Shown here: positions 32,560 to 43,920 of the stretch, piece after piece
Numbering within the stretch: position 1 is the stretch's first letter
Layout of the letters: every line of letters starts with the position of its first letter
From: Agelas oroides
Taxonomy: Eukaryota; Porifera; Demospongiae; Agelasida; Agelasidae
Length of the DNA stretch: 64,000 nucleotides
NCBI GenBank assembly: GCA_949130485.1
Contig: OX422199.1
Span: 5,512,902-5,576,901, forward strand
Direction of reading: 5' to 3'
Program-made: the position numbers and the translations under genes
The notes under the pieces: generated by a model
Told to the model about the DNA's origin: nothing
The model's database searches: none
The model's input: the letters and a program-made list of their open reading frames with translations, nothing else

Positions 32560-34475
32560 CCGAAGAAACTCTCTCTTTTAAGTCAGCAAAGCTCTTGAAC
32601 TCTGAAAGAGCCTGGAGGGCATATAACAGGGTCAGGAACCAAGTGACTGCCGGACTCCGCTCTGCCAAGAGAGACTTTCTTACCAAGCTCTCCGAGAACA
32701 TCAAGTCACCTAGAGACTTCTGGTCAACCTACCACACTTCTATCAACCTACAAAAAAAAACTGCCTCAAGCCCAAATGGAATTTCAAGCATTATGCTTAG
32801 AAATACCGCTGAATCCACCTCTCCTTCCCTGACCCTGTTATTCAATCGCTCACTTAAATCCGGCATGCAGGTTCCCATCGCAGTGGAAAATATTGAATGT
32901 TACACCCATCCTCAAATCAGGTGACCCCTCATTGGTCAAAAACTACCGTCCTATCTCCTTACTATCACTAGTTTCAAAGGCTCTGGGACGAATTGTTCAC
33001 AGCAGAGTTTCCAAGCATTTCCATGCAAACACATCATCTACTCTCTAAGTTTGGCTTCAGGTTTGTTTCTTCTACCCAAGAAGCTCTCCTCTCAATCACC
33101 AATGATTGACACCAACACCTATCCAAAAGCCACCAGGTTGGAGCCATCTTCTTTGACGTCAAAAAAGTTTTTGGCTCAGTGCCACACGATCTTCTCTTCG
33201 TAAATTTGGTATCTGAGGCCCACTCCTCTCCTGGTTTTCTAGCTACCTGTCAGATAGGTCCCAGAGAGTGGAGTCACATCAAATGCCCTGTAACTTTGGG
33301 TGAGCCACAAGGCTCCATCCTCAGCCCACTGCTATTCTCAGTCTTCATGGACTCAATCACCAATCTCCCCCTCTCCCCAAAGAGCATGCTTGCCCTATAC
33401 ACTGTGACGGTATTGTACTGTACAAACCCATCAATTCAACTGACAATGTCAGCTCCTTGCAAGAAGACATAAATATGATCCAACAGTGGACATGGAGTCA
33501 TCCTGAATTGCAGCAAGACATGCATCCTTCCAATCACCAGATCCCCTAAACCAGCCCCACTTGAACTCTATATTGGTGGTAGCTACCTCTATCCCAAAGG
33601 TAACACAATTAAAATACCTGGGAGTGATAGTGAGTTCCAACCTAAACTGGAACTCACTGTGTGTTCAGAACACATCCTAAACACCACTAAGAAGTGTAAA
33701 CAACAGATCGGGATGATACATAGAAAGCTCGTTATAGCCACCCCTTCAACAAGAGCCAAGATCTACAGTAGTGTGGTGTTACCCAAACTGGACTACTGTG
33801 GAGCAGTGTGGGAACCCCATCAGTCTACTCTGATTAACGAACTTGAGAGCATATGAAAGTTCACTGGGAAAGTTGTCTGCAAGGACTGGAAAGCATCCAA
33901 CTCCTCTCACCTCAATAGATGCAAATGGCAGTTTCTGTCAACATGGAGAAGATCACAAAAACTAAAGGTGTGCTACATCATGAACAACTTATCAATCATT
34001 TCACCTTCCACATTCACCCTTCACCCCTCACCCTCCCCTAGACACCCCCATAACCGTATTTTGCTTATGCCACTCACTAAGACAAATAGTCATTGGTTTT
34101 TCTTTTTTTTTTGTGGACGTAGTACCACACTGGAATTCCCTCCCTTCCTTATAATCAACAGTCCTTCACCTACGATCTTCAAATGTCATCTCTACATATC
34201 TCTGGTTCATAACTTATTTCTCACATGATTTTTAACTGCTTTCCATACTATGTATTATTCCTTTTCTGTTTTATACTCGTTACTATCCTTATGTTACTCT
34301 GTATTATAATTAGTTTATCTTCTGTTCTTGTTGGTCACCCTTTTTCTCCTGGGAGGTCTGTTATATTAGCCATTTGTGCTGCCTAGCCTTCCATAATGCA
34401 TACTCTGTATATTTACATATTAAAATCACAAGTGGAAACAAAAAGAAATTATAGTAGTGAATGAATGAATGAATG
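32560..34475 (+). pseudogene. CR1/L2-type LINE reverse transcriptase relic
   Basis: Successive frames show the pre-RT segment (SERAWRAYNRVRNQV ... DFWSTYH), then NVTPILKSGD and KNYRPISLLSLVSK near 32900-32980, an RT motif with a lost catalytic context near 33160, LGEPQGSILSPLLFSVF near 33300, and a C-terminal domain with PKLDYCGAVWEPH (33790) and WNSLP (34130). Stops and frameshifts throughout. The 3' end at about 34455-34475 is a GAAT repeat, as in L2/CR1-type LINEs. Confidence 0.8.
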
Positions 34476-35103
34476 AAAAGCCACAAAAGTGCATGTGTAT
34501 GCTGAATGTTTTAGCCTATCTTTCCGAGCCTGAGAGGACTTACTGAAGTTTGACACCACAGCTGGATACAGTTATTATTGAAGAATCTTCAGTTGAAGTA
34601 CTAAGCCTGAGAGGTAATCCATGGAGACTGTACCGGGTCAAACATTTGCCATCACGAAATGGGACCTTTGGAGGCGCCACGCACTGTATTGCACGCTCTC
34701 TGAGTAACATGCCATAAAAGGCAACCGCGCGCCCCATTTGTCACTAAGCCAATTAACACGCAAGGCGTGACACGCGTGGCATGTTAGGCACAAGACGATG
34801 TCGATGATTGACTTGACTCTCAGTCTCACGCATTCTTAAGAGCCTGGCCCGCGAGACTTGGACAACAATCTTCCTCCTATTACTACTACAGAACTACTTC
34901 CCGAAGTGGCATTGTAAGTGACATTTTAGTCGTTGAACTATTCTAGATGTGTACACCCCATTAACAACTGAGGATCAGTTTTTTAATGGGTACCCATTAG
35001 TTTCGCACGCCAGACTCTCACGCGGGGAGGAGAGTCTGGTCAAATTCCCATTAGTGTTTTGTGTTGCATACTCAGCAGTAGGGTGCCTAATTGAACTGTT
35101 CTG
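34476..35103. other. no gene; repeat fragments and a hairpin
   Basis: 34476-34560 is an inverted fragment of the dispersed repeat at 51060-51170. 34690-34840 resembles 36110-36240. A hairpin with CCAGACTCTC / GAGAGTCTGG lies at 35011-35039. No exon. Confidence 0.4.
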
Positions 35104-35175
35104 TAGTCCCGTGCCCAGTCCGCGTGTGCCTCCTGGTGAGAAACAGTCTGGTAGAAGTCAAATTTCTTGGGCTTA

Positions 35176-35586
35176 GCGAATTTATTCAAATAAAACGCAT
35201 GCAAATTAAATGATTTGAGTGGGCATGCGTTAAGTTAGATCCACCCATAAATTCCATTTCTTGCGTTAGATTAGATAATAGTTTTGGTCAAACAGAAATG
35301 CTAAGAGTTCCTGGCCATCAGTTTTCCAGAAGTGAGGTTCTTGATAGACATTAGCAGCTGCAGCAAATAGTCTTACAAACACCGAACTCTTTCTCCTGGA
35401 AATTGTTCTTGATGGCCCTTTGTTGCCACAAAATGAACTGCCTGGGACAACTGAGAGGCTTCTTCCTGGTATTGCGCTAAAATGGATCAATCCCAAATTA
35501 ATTAGTAGCGGCTTGTGTTAAGTTGGATCCACCCATAAATTGATTTTCTTGCGCTAGATCGGATCATGGGTTTTATATAAATATGG
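35176..35586. mobile_element. TA-flanked MITE, 411 bp, second copy
   Basis: Flanked by TA at 35174-35175 and 35587-35588. Starts GCGAATTTATTCAAATAAAA and shares GATTTGAGTGGGCATGCGTT and GTTGGATCCACCCATAAATT with 31489-31737. Contains an extra internal stretch. Confidence 0.75.
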
Positions 35587-35607
35587 TACCCCCATAAGTG
35601 GTAACAA

Positions 35608-35893
35608 GGGGTAGTCATTTATACGTCCCCTGTTAAAGTGTTTGTGACTGGGATCAGCAAAAAGTGTGCTTGCATGATCACTTGATCGTTCCCTTCTGAA
35701 GCTCTTGATCGCTTGATTTTTAGTAGGTCAAAGATATAATTGCAACGGCATGTTCTTGATCCTTTGATTTTCACAGTTTGGAGGTTACATTGATCCCTTT
35801 ATTGGCTCTCAATCAGGCCTTTGATTGCATGCTTGATTCAATTTTGATATCGGTCACAAACGCTTCTACAAGGGACATATAAGTGACTACCCC
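35608..35893. mobile_element. MITE, 286 bp, GGGGTAGTCA ends
   Basis: Starts GGGGTAGTCATTTATACGTC and ends as its inverse; TTGTGAC / GTCACAA also pair. Flanked by GTGGTAA on both sides, which may be part of the target duplication. Confidence 0.7.
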
Positions 35894-36227
35894 GTGTGGT
35901 AAGGACCAATGAGATTGCAAGATCAGTATATTTCTACTTGAGTATCCGTACCTTTGGCAGGTTTGGCATAACATGTTTTGAATGTTACTAGGTGAGACTA
36001 GTTGCAAAAGTATGCGCTAGCCCAAGAAATTCGATTTGGTTCACCAGACTGTTTCTCCTCATGAGAGGATGGGGTCTGGGGAAAAGCCTACACGTTCTGA
36101 ACAGGCAGGCCAGAACTTCTTGTTACAACACCACGCAGTGTGCCAAAAAAGGCAACCGCACTAACCCAATTAACAAGCCAAGAAATTCTTGGCGTTAGGC
36201 ACAAGACAATGATTTTGACCAGACTCT

Positions 36228-36259
36228 CCCCCCCCCCCCCCCCTCCCCCCCCCCCCCCC
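36228..36259. repeat. poly-C tract
   Basis: 31 C interrupted by one T. Length in the assembly may be inaccurate. Confidence 0.9.
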
Positions 36260-36715
36260 TTATGAGACTAAATTTTACATGCTAGTTTCTAGTTCATGAG
36301 GCCTTACCAATTTAGAATCAGTGAAGGTGGGCGAGTGTGACCCTCCAGGTGACAGCACATGGCGGATGTTGTGTCGGGATGTAGATAGCCCTTAGCTGGC
36401 ACTGGGTAGGCGATTTCTCTCCTCCTTTGCAAAAACAAGCTTAAAAAATGCTTCTCTTACCCTGTAAGAGTTCCAATTCTGTCACTGTAGGCAGTTTTCG
36501 GTCAGGAAAAGCATTTGCTGGTCAGAAAGCTCTGGCTACTAAACACTTACTAATGAGTGGGTGTGCTCAGAGTCACGAATCTTTACAAAATAGTTAAGAA
36601 CCTTTGGCTCAAGTTTCTAGTGCTAGCTCCCAGCAAGTTCAAATGCAAATCAAACAGGATTATACGTATGTGCACATGCAGTGTGTCTTGACCAAATGTC
36701 ACTTTTGTCTCTTAG

Positions 36716-38807
36716 GAACCCATCTTCAACATTTCCAAGATACCGCTGCCCCACTTCAGCAAAAACAGCCATTGCGAGTGGGGACATTGTCCTGACACTT
36801 CTGAGGGCAGCATTTGTGAGGGAATGTGTTGCTCACTATGAGCCAATGCTACTGAGACCCACAGTAGAGCAGTATACTGCAATAACAAAAGCATTGCTGA
36901 AACAGTACCTGAGCCTTAAGGATAGAGGCACTCTCTATTGGGTAAGTAAAGCATGGCACATTTTACAGTAAAGCATTCAGGCTTGGGAAGTGGGGGGTAC
37001 GTACCATAGCTAAAGCTGCAATTCTATTCTTTAGTTAGAAGTACTTTCACTGGAAGATTACCTTCTTGACATTCTCAGTCTTGTTTAGGTAAAATGGATA
37101 TTCCCCTCAAGGCTGATTGTCCCTTCAAGAGTTTAATACTCAGTATGGAAAACTTTTACAACAGTACAGAGATTTATTTAGTAATGTAGTGGGGTGTGGA
37201 ATTTGACAGCACATGCACAGGAGGCACCAATTATGTTTACAGCAACAAACCATGTTACTACTATAGGAAACACTGAAGGGCCAGATAATGATGCAGTATC
37301 GCAACACAAGAAAAAAAAGTTTAGCAGCAAAAGAGCAGAAACTAAAATGCTTTAAGCTGCCACCTGTTGTAGCTAAACAAATACCCATGGAAAATGTGAA
37401 TGAAGAATGTTAGGAAACGATGAAGGAGTCAATAGAAGCCCTACAGCACATATTTGATGGAAGGGCTTCTGTTCCCAGTGCAACAGTGCAGACACTGCCA
37501 AAGTGTGCATGGCTATGGGAAGTGGTCTCAATCCACGCCATTGTTAAAGAGTATCCACCACTCTGGGTTCCAAAATGGGTAAGAGGGCATGAAAGTGACT
37601 GACTGACAGTTGCATTCCATATACAAATACTGCTTTCAAAAGTGCAGGTTTAAAGTTTTCACATACCAGCTAGCTGCACATATGGGCTGTTCTTACAAGA
37701 ACTCCTATACGATAGCATTATATTGATAGAATAGATTGTTATTTTCAACAGCTAATTTGTGAGTTTCATGAGGAGGTGGGGGAACCAGTGAGTGACATAC
37801 TCGGAAAGAATTGGGTCGAACGCTGACTGGTGAAGAGTGGAAACCCTCCTTTGAACAGGAGTTGAAAATTCGCACCATTATAAGGAAAAACATCTTTTAT
37901 AAGCCCCCTGCACAGGATGTGGTAGAGATGACCCCTGTAAGTTATGTTCTAATTAACTAGTTTAAATGTAGAACATTGTAGGGCGAGCCTTAGCAAGCAA
38001 CACAGAGCAATACTGGCCTCGTTAACAGGCCTTCCTACCGTCCAGTTTTTTGATCGCTTGCAGTGTGTACTAAGGCTTCACCAGTTTTTTACAGCACAAA
38101 GGTCATTCATGTCTGCAGCTAGCAGGGATTAAGTCAGGCCTCCACTAACCTCTATTGACTCTCAACACACTGCCTTGCTTGTCATGCATAGTCCTTACAC
38201 AGCGTCGAAAAGTGGCTGCGCATGATAAATACGCTGTCAGCTATCCAACTATCAAAGAACCTCTGCTGCTTTCTGCATTCTGTAAGTAGCCAAGTTTTTC
38301 TTCACAACTTCCAGTCCTCATACAGTAAATGTTCAAGCTCCAGCTACTCCTCCCAAGCATCTCTCTTCGCTGTCTTCAGCTCATGCTGGAAAGTAGTTTG
38401 CAGAGGGAAAATTTTACTTATTGACTCACTCAGGCTAGCTCCAATAACATTATTCACTGTTGTATAACTTTGACACAAAAGTTAAGAGATGTGAATTAGT
38501 GCATAGTTGTACAGGATATTCTGCTGCAAACTCCTAAAGTTAGACACTACAAGTGGATATGCATGCACATACAAGGGAATGGAACCTGTTTATATATGCA
38601 CATATTCCAAGTGTCTGAAATAGAGTTCACACTCAGTCCTTTTTGTTCACATACAGGCAACAGGCAATATTGCAGAAAAATTCCAATCCAAAATCATGGA
38701 GCTACGGCTGGTGGTTTCACAGATAATGGGAAAGTACTGATTTTATGTGGAGAAACTCAACAAATTACTGAAGTTCCAGGCAAGATGCTGGTTGATGGTC
38801 TGCTGCA
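36716..38807 (+). pseudogene. five-exon gene of an uncharacterised family, one stop and one frameshift
   Basis: Exons with consistent phases: 36716-36941 (PRYRCPTSAKTAI ... LLRAAFVRECVAHY ... YTAITKALLKQYLSLKD, donor GTAAGT, phase 0); 37267-37578 (TLKGQIMMQYRNTRKK ... FKLPPVVAKQI, then an in-frame TAG at 37409-37411, then ESIEALQHIFDGR ... IVKEYPPLW, donor GTAAGA); 37752-37936 (CEFHEEVGEPVSDILGKN, a frameshift, then TGEEWKPSFEQELK); 38203-38281 (RRKVAAHDKYAVSYP, phase 1 end); 38657-38807 (GATAGGFTDNGKVLILCGE, donor GTAAGT). The order (helical domain, KFRN-type basic link, LP-x(n)-P motif, long helix with WP/PPLW) recalls a family of uncharacterised fish and invertebrate proteins that I cannot name. 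Recently dead or carrying sequencing errors. Confidence 0.6.
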
Positions 38808-39119
38808 GTAAGTTAAAAATTGTTTCTATTTGCGGCGACATATCCTTGAATGCTTGTTGTAAAGACCTTGAACAATAGCGCTAAAAATCTGTTCCTGCAG
38901 CACGCGAAGCATATATCATAGCAAGAGCAATTTTTAAGCTCTACCTTATAATATGTTACTGAAAAGACCAACGCGTGCACAATTGTTACCATTCCAGTTC
39001 TGCACAAAACCTGCCACAAATGAGTTATGAATCTCATTTTCATGCACTTAAGTGACGCAATCTTGTGGTTTCCTGAGTGTGTAAACTCATTAAGTACCCG
39101 GCACAAGGCTTGACTTGAA
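38808..39119. other. no gene recognised
   Basis: Intron-like AT-rich sequence after the last exon found. The 3' end of the gene at 36716 was not located. Confidence 0.35.
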
Positions 39120-39700
39120 TGCAGGTGACTTGAATGCAGGTGACTTGAATGCAGGTGGACAAATCAGCTTGTTCTGCCATAAAGAAATCATTAAGCTAAC
39201 CCACTAGCTACAGTTAGTTAATTGGAAGCCTGGCTAGATTAGGGCAAACGTGGAACAGGAAAAAGGGAATCAGAGTTAGGTGCACAATCCAGCTTCTAGC
39301 AATAAGCATAACATTGCATGTAGAGTGAAGTGAATCTTACTTGCTATTTCATAAACACTGTACATCCCAATGGGTGCTAATTGGTGGTAATTGATGCCAT
39401 GTAGAGGTGAGATAATAAATAAAGGCAGCCAACTCGCTGGGCAGAAGATGACCATGCTACTATCTGTATCTGAGTCATGTAAGGGCTAAGAACACCATGG
39501 CCTAGCCTGCTGCAAAGCCTATTGAAAGATGTCGGTCAGTGTTGTAAAGAAGTGCCGTTGCTATCAAAAGCGCTGTGGATGCACTAGATGTGCTGTAGTG
39601 GAGCTGTGAAGGCAGTAGCTAAGTGTGCACTTCACTGAAGTGTCAAAGTGACTTGTAGCTCAGTGTAGCTGTGCTGTATCAGCGCTGTAGTGTCATGTAG
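39120..39700. repeat. dispersed repeat fragment
   Basis: 39370-39700 matches 50445-50750 (GGTAATTGA ... GCCATGTAGAGGTG; GCGCACTTCACTGAAGTGTC type block). Starts with three copies of TGACTTGAATGCAGG. Related copies at 51240-51280, 57990-59290. Confidence 0.7.
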
Positions 39701-40059
39701 CTGTGAGTAGTGCGTAATGCCTGCTTGTGAAAGCAAGTTTGTGTCTAGAAGCAGCAGAAAGGCCACAGTGGCCAAGACTGTATTCGTTGGGTAGGCCCAG
39801 GTCTTATGGTCGTATGCCAAGCCTAGTAGGTGACCGTGGCCCAGTGGTTTGAGTGTTGGGCTGGGCTTTAACTCTCCAATCCTAGTCGTGAGCAAAACAT
39901 CTCTCTCACTAAAACATCCCTTTCCACCCTCCCCATGCCACCCACATAGCTATCCTAACCTCTCTAAACAGGAACTCAAGAGCCTTTGCTCTCTTAGCAG
40001 AAACAAGGACCTCAACATCAAAAAGGTAGACAATATATAGGAGTTGTATCATAGTAGAA
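39701..40059. other. no gene; weak tRNA-like SINE head
   Basis: 39832-39895 reads TGGCCCAGTGG (A-box like) with no good B box. Possibly an eroded SINE. No exon. Confidence 0.3.
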
Positions 40060-40790
40060 GATACCACAAACTACATTCCTAGACCACTAGCTACCTCAAG
40101 ACCCTAGTACCCTTAATGCCCTCCTACACTAGAGACTCAGGCTATATCATTTCTACCTTAGAAACTACCCCTTTCACTCAGAACTGCATCTTAGCTACCA
40201 TAGACGTCTGCACCCTCTACCTTAACATCTCACAGATGGCCCCCTCCTACGCCAACATCTTCATGGACTCCTGGAGAGACAGTTCCTTGAGAGTGAGCAC
40301 CTTCAACCAGCCCTCTGGAAGTGTTACATTGATGACATCCTCTGCGTTCAAGGGAGTTCTCCCTAGAGGCTTTCCTCTGCAGACTCAAATCCTGCCACCT
40401 GACCAAACACTTCACATAGACCATCTCCACAGACAGTGTTGAGTTCCTGGACATAAGGATCTACAAGATTTAGAGAAACTGGTATCCTCGATGTTCATAC
40501 CCATTTCAAAGCCACTAACATCTTCCAGTATCTTCACTTCTCCTCTTCTCACCGTAAGTGAGTATTTAAGGGCTTGGTGAGGGGTGAGGCCATTCGGTTC
40601 CTTGGGTCCAACTCTAGCCAAGATAACTATAAAGAAATAATCTCAACTTTTAGGCACCACCTAATCTGTAGGGGGTACCCTAAAGATTTTGTTGACCCAC
40701 TCCTCTCCACAGTTCCATACTCCTTCAGTTATGTTAAGCAAAAAGCAAGGAAGAAAGAGTACTGTGCAGGAGGAAGGGCTAATGAATGAA
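40060..40790 (+). pseudogene. Penelope-like retroelement RT relic
   Basis: Frames read LPSYTRDSGYIIST ... CILATIDVCTLYLNI (RT motif A region), MAPSYANIFM, the catalytic CYIDDILCV near 40325, and later RGEAIRFLGSNS ... FRHHLICRGYP. This order and the RGYP end are typical of Penelope-like RTs. A deletion joins motif A to MAPSYAN, and frameshifts separate the blocks. No GIY-YIG endonuclease was found downstream. Confidence 0.7.
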
Positions 40791-41527
40791 GGCAGACACC
40801 ATTTGCTGTCATAAGCAAGACATAACAAAAGAGGGATTGCAGAATCACTACATGCGTGATTTCTATAGGGCCAGACTAATTGCAGTTGAGACGGGGTATT
40901 TTCGACAGAAATATCATAACTCAGAAATACACCTGCCACCTTCTTTGAGAAGACACTTAACTTCATTTCCCACAGATGTATTTTTGTGAGATTACGGTAC
41001 TGTTTAGTGATTACTGCCTACAGATACACACTGTTGATAATTTGATTGTTGGTACAGTATGTGTTCCCATACATGACAATCAATGAATCACATCTCCCTG
41101 AAAAAAGATGTTATAAAAAGTCACTGACACATGCATACAAATTTTGGTGCATAGCTACGTACTGCTATTATCGGCAATGTCTGATTCTGCAATGTTTTGC
41201 TGTTCCAAGTGACAATTTGAAAACTTCCTTCTAATAACCACCATGAGCTAAACCAGGGCAATAGCTGTGTTGTCCGTGTGTGTAGTCATATAATGCTTTG
41301 CCTATTACATACTGGATTGAAATACGCTTAACTTCAGGTTCAAACCATGAAGCCAGGGGAATCTCTGTTGCCTATGAGCAGTGTAGCTAACTTGTCAGTC
41401 ATGAATGTAAAGTCTACATGCAGCGTGGTTCGTCTGTCTTTGAAATTTGTGAGACAGCTAGCTAGTCACAAGCCCTGTCACACATAGACAGTTTGCCAGT
41501 ACGATAGACTTGCTTCTGCTCCTCTGC
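40791..41527. other. no gene recognised
   Basis: Chance frames only. The last 60 nt form the 5' flank of the tRNA-like gene. Confidence 0.35.
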
Positions 41528-41600
41528 GGTCCAGTTGGCTCAGTGGTAAGAGCGTCCGACTAGTAATTGGAAGGTCCCGGGTTCAATTCCCAGCTGGATC
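41528..41600 (+). tRNA. tRNA-Thr (anticodon AGU)-like gene
   Basis: Acceptor arms GGTCCAG / CTGGATC pair fully (one G-U). The anticodon stem TCCGA / TTGGA encloses loop CTAGTAA, anticodon AGU, reading threonine ACU. A box TGGCTCAGTGG and B box GGTTCAATTCC match Pol III consensus, and T5 follows at about 41609. Oddities: three bases rather than two between the acceptor and D stems, and one C-A mismatch in the T stem. No intron, and CCA is not encoded. Either a functional variant gene or a recent tRNA pseudogene. Confidence 0.6.
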
Positions 41601-42429
41601 TCTGTGGATTTTTCTTTCTCTCTCTTCAAAGCTTATATCAAGTATGATATTATGTTTCTTGGCTCCAATGGACCTTAAAAAAAAAAGAAAAGGAAGAACA
41701 AGCACAGTCATAGCTACATAAGCTCAAGAGGAGAGGTAAGCTCTAGGTGTAGCTACCTATAAACCCAGCAACAATACTTCCTGATTAAAGTTACTGCTGG
41801 AGTGTATGAGAAATATAGTAAAAGTGAATATATACCACATACTGCAATAGTAGCGAGATGTATTAATGTTTTATTCTTATTACTGTGCACCAATACTGGT
41901 ACACACTAACACACTGTTAATATAGGAGGCCTGTGTCAGAATATCTGTATGTGTATATAAAACTATTCATATAAGCAGCAATAGCTATGGCTTGTTCCCA
42001 GTCTCCCCAACAACAGAATGAGTCTTAGAAACAAGAGTAAAGAGCAAAATGAGTAGGTATGATAACTTATAGTTTGGAATTTGGCAAGATCATTAGATTT
42101 CTCAGACGTTTGTTGGGGTTGGGGCATAATTATGCAGGCCTCTGTGCCAACATTGTAATGTTATCAGCCTACATTTCTATCTAAAGGGTTGTCTCCCTAC
42201 CAGAAGTGTACAACCACACAGTATATAATACACCTTCCGAAGCAACAATTTCTCATTAGTAACACCGTGTATCTATGCTTGCCAATACTTGCAGTACTTG
42301 TAAGCATCACAGCACTGGACAGTTGACTGGATGCATTCATGCTATTTTCATGCCTTCTTTATGAGTATGACCACAAAAATGTCAGTGCAATTGCTGAGTG
42401 TACATACCTGCATCTAATTGAGTTATCTT
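41601..42429. other. intergenic, paralogous to 44390-44800
   Basis: Parts (CAGCAATAGCTA, ...GTTGGGGTTGGGGCA..., TAACACCGTGTATCTATGCTTG) match the stretch upstream of the gene at 45051, so this is the 5' region of the next receptor copy. No exon. Confidence 0.45.
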
Positions 42430-43920
42430 GTTTAGACAAGGCGGTGTGTCATATTAATTACCGGAAGTTCAACAAGGCATTGCATCACATTACCAGAAGT
42501 TCAACAACCTACTTCCTGAGGGATAGATAACTATCCACATACATAACTGATTGACTAAATTTAGAAAACTTACTAATGCATACTGAAATGTTAGCTCCGA
42601 TAATCACCAATCATTTTGTGCTAGTCTGCTGTCATGTTGCAGGGATTTTGACTTCCAGTACAAATATACATTTGGAATACTCTAGGTACCATGCACATAC
42701 ACAACCAGTCCATTGCTAACATTCTGTACATGAGACTACAGTCCCCACCTTCAGGTCACCTCAGCACAGCTAAAGAGACCTGGTATTGACTGAAATGTGT
42801 CCTGCGCAGTGTGTGACTTTGAATAACATGGAAATGTGATTCGTTGCTTGTTCATTCGCTGTTCTTTAATGTACCTCGATTTTGTAGCTGTACTTGGTGG
42901 TCAATCATCTGTGGTCACAATCTACACCACCATCATCAATTAAGTGGAGTCACCAAGGAAATCACCTTGCTGTGGATGGCTCAAAGTACTGTGCAAGTTC
43001 CAATGCAGGACGAAGGGACATACCAGTGCTTATTGTGTGAATGCAAGGGATGAGACCAACAAACTGTCAATGCTGCTTGCCTTTACGTACTAGGTAGGTT
43101 AACAAATGAAGTCACTGTGGGGACACCAGGTTGTGAAGCAATAAAGATAGACTAGCCACTTATAATATTTACACCAGTTCAGTGCCTACCTACTTTCACT
43201 TTTGCATGAAACTGCATTAGACATGTAGCCATGCATCCCTCAACACAATATAGAACAGGAATCATTGGTAAAGTCACAGTCTTTAAATGTTCTCACATTG
43301 AAGTATGTAGTAGTGCCAGTGTCTTCCTCCACTGACATCACTTTATAGTCTGGCTTTTGTTGACTCTATATATCTGTTACTAACCACATTGTAATCTTCC
43401 CTCACCACAGGGAGGACCTAATTTGCTAGCTACACACCTCAGTTGTCCTGTATCTTCCCACATCAATGGAGACGAAGACATAGTTGATGGTATGAGGCAA
43501 AATAGGGGAAAATAGAAAGCCAGCAGTTGTCAGGAATTAAACCCAGGGCTTCTGGCTTGACTCTACCACTGAGCCCCACCATGCACCAGGCAACCACCAG
43601 CATTCACAGTCCCCTATACAGACTGCACCGGGTTTGATTCCCAGTGACTGTATTCCATAATACCCATAAAGAGGAAGATCGTGTACTGTAGTGCCAACCC
43701 AGATGACTGTTACTAATTTCCTAGATCATACCTACAAATGTAATGATCTGTTGCATTAACTATACTGCACAGAATCACCTGCTTAGGAACTATCATTGTG
43801 GCAGTCACTATTCCAGTGGTCCTAGTACCATCCACAATGTCATTGCTGTTGTGGTAGTGGTGTACCTAACACTCCACAAAAACCCATCCAGGTACTCACT
43901 ATAAGCTAAAATGTAGTTTC
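42430..43920 (+). pseudogene. IgSF receptor pseudogene, copy 4
   Basis: The promoter-like block (CTACTTCCTGAGGGATAGAT, 42510) is kept, but the signal exon is deleted. The Ig1 exon (42888-43095) starts at the normal acceptor (TTTTGTAG, CTGTACTTGG). It has lost the B-strand cysteine region and other segments, and carries a stop near GGGATGAGACC. Ig2 is reduced to a fragment at about 43411-43470 after an AG acceptor. A decayed membrane exon (ATCATTGTGGCAGTCA ... GTGGTGTACCTAACACT) is at 43790-43880. Clearly dead. Confidence 0.8.
43490..43600 (-). repeat. tRNA-derived SINE-like fragment
   Basis: On the minus strand GGGGCTCAGTGGTAGAG (A box) is followed about 30 nt later by GGGTTTAATTCC (B box). 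A full cloverleaf does not form. Sits inside the dead Ig2 region of copy 4. Confidence 0.45.

Larger units (their letters stand above)
35104..36090. mobile_element. TAGTCTTG-type foldback element with two nested MITEs
   Basis: Left part (35104-35175: TAGTCCCGTGCCCAGTCC, then GAGAAACAGTCTGG) and right part (35894-36090: GTGGTAAGGACCAATGAG to GGGGAAAAGCCTA) together match the uninterrupted 319-bp elements at 55626-55944 and 61584-61902. Two insertions split it: 35176-35586 and 35608-35893. Confidence 0.75.

Noticed and set aside
38222-38467. 81-codon serine-rich frame
   Set aside because: Its first part overlaps the 38203-38281 exon in a different frame; splice-phase consistency favours the exon.
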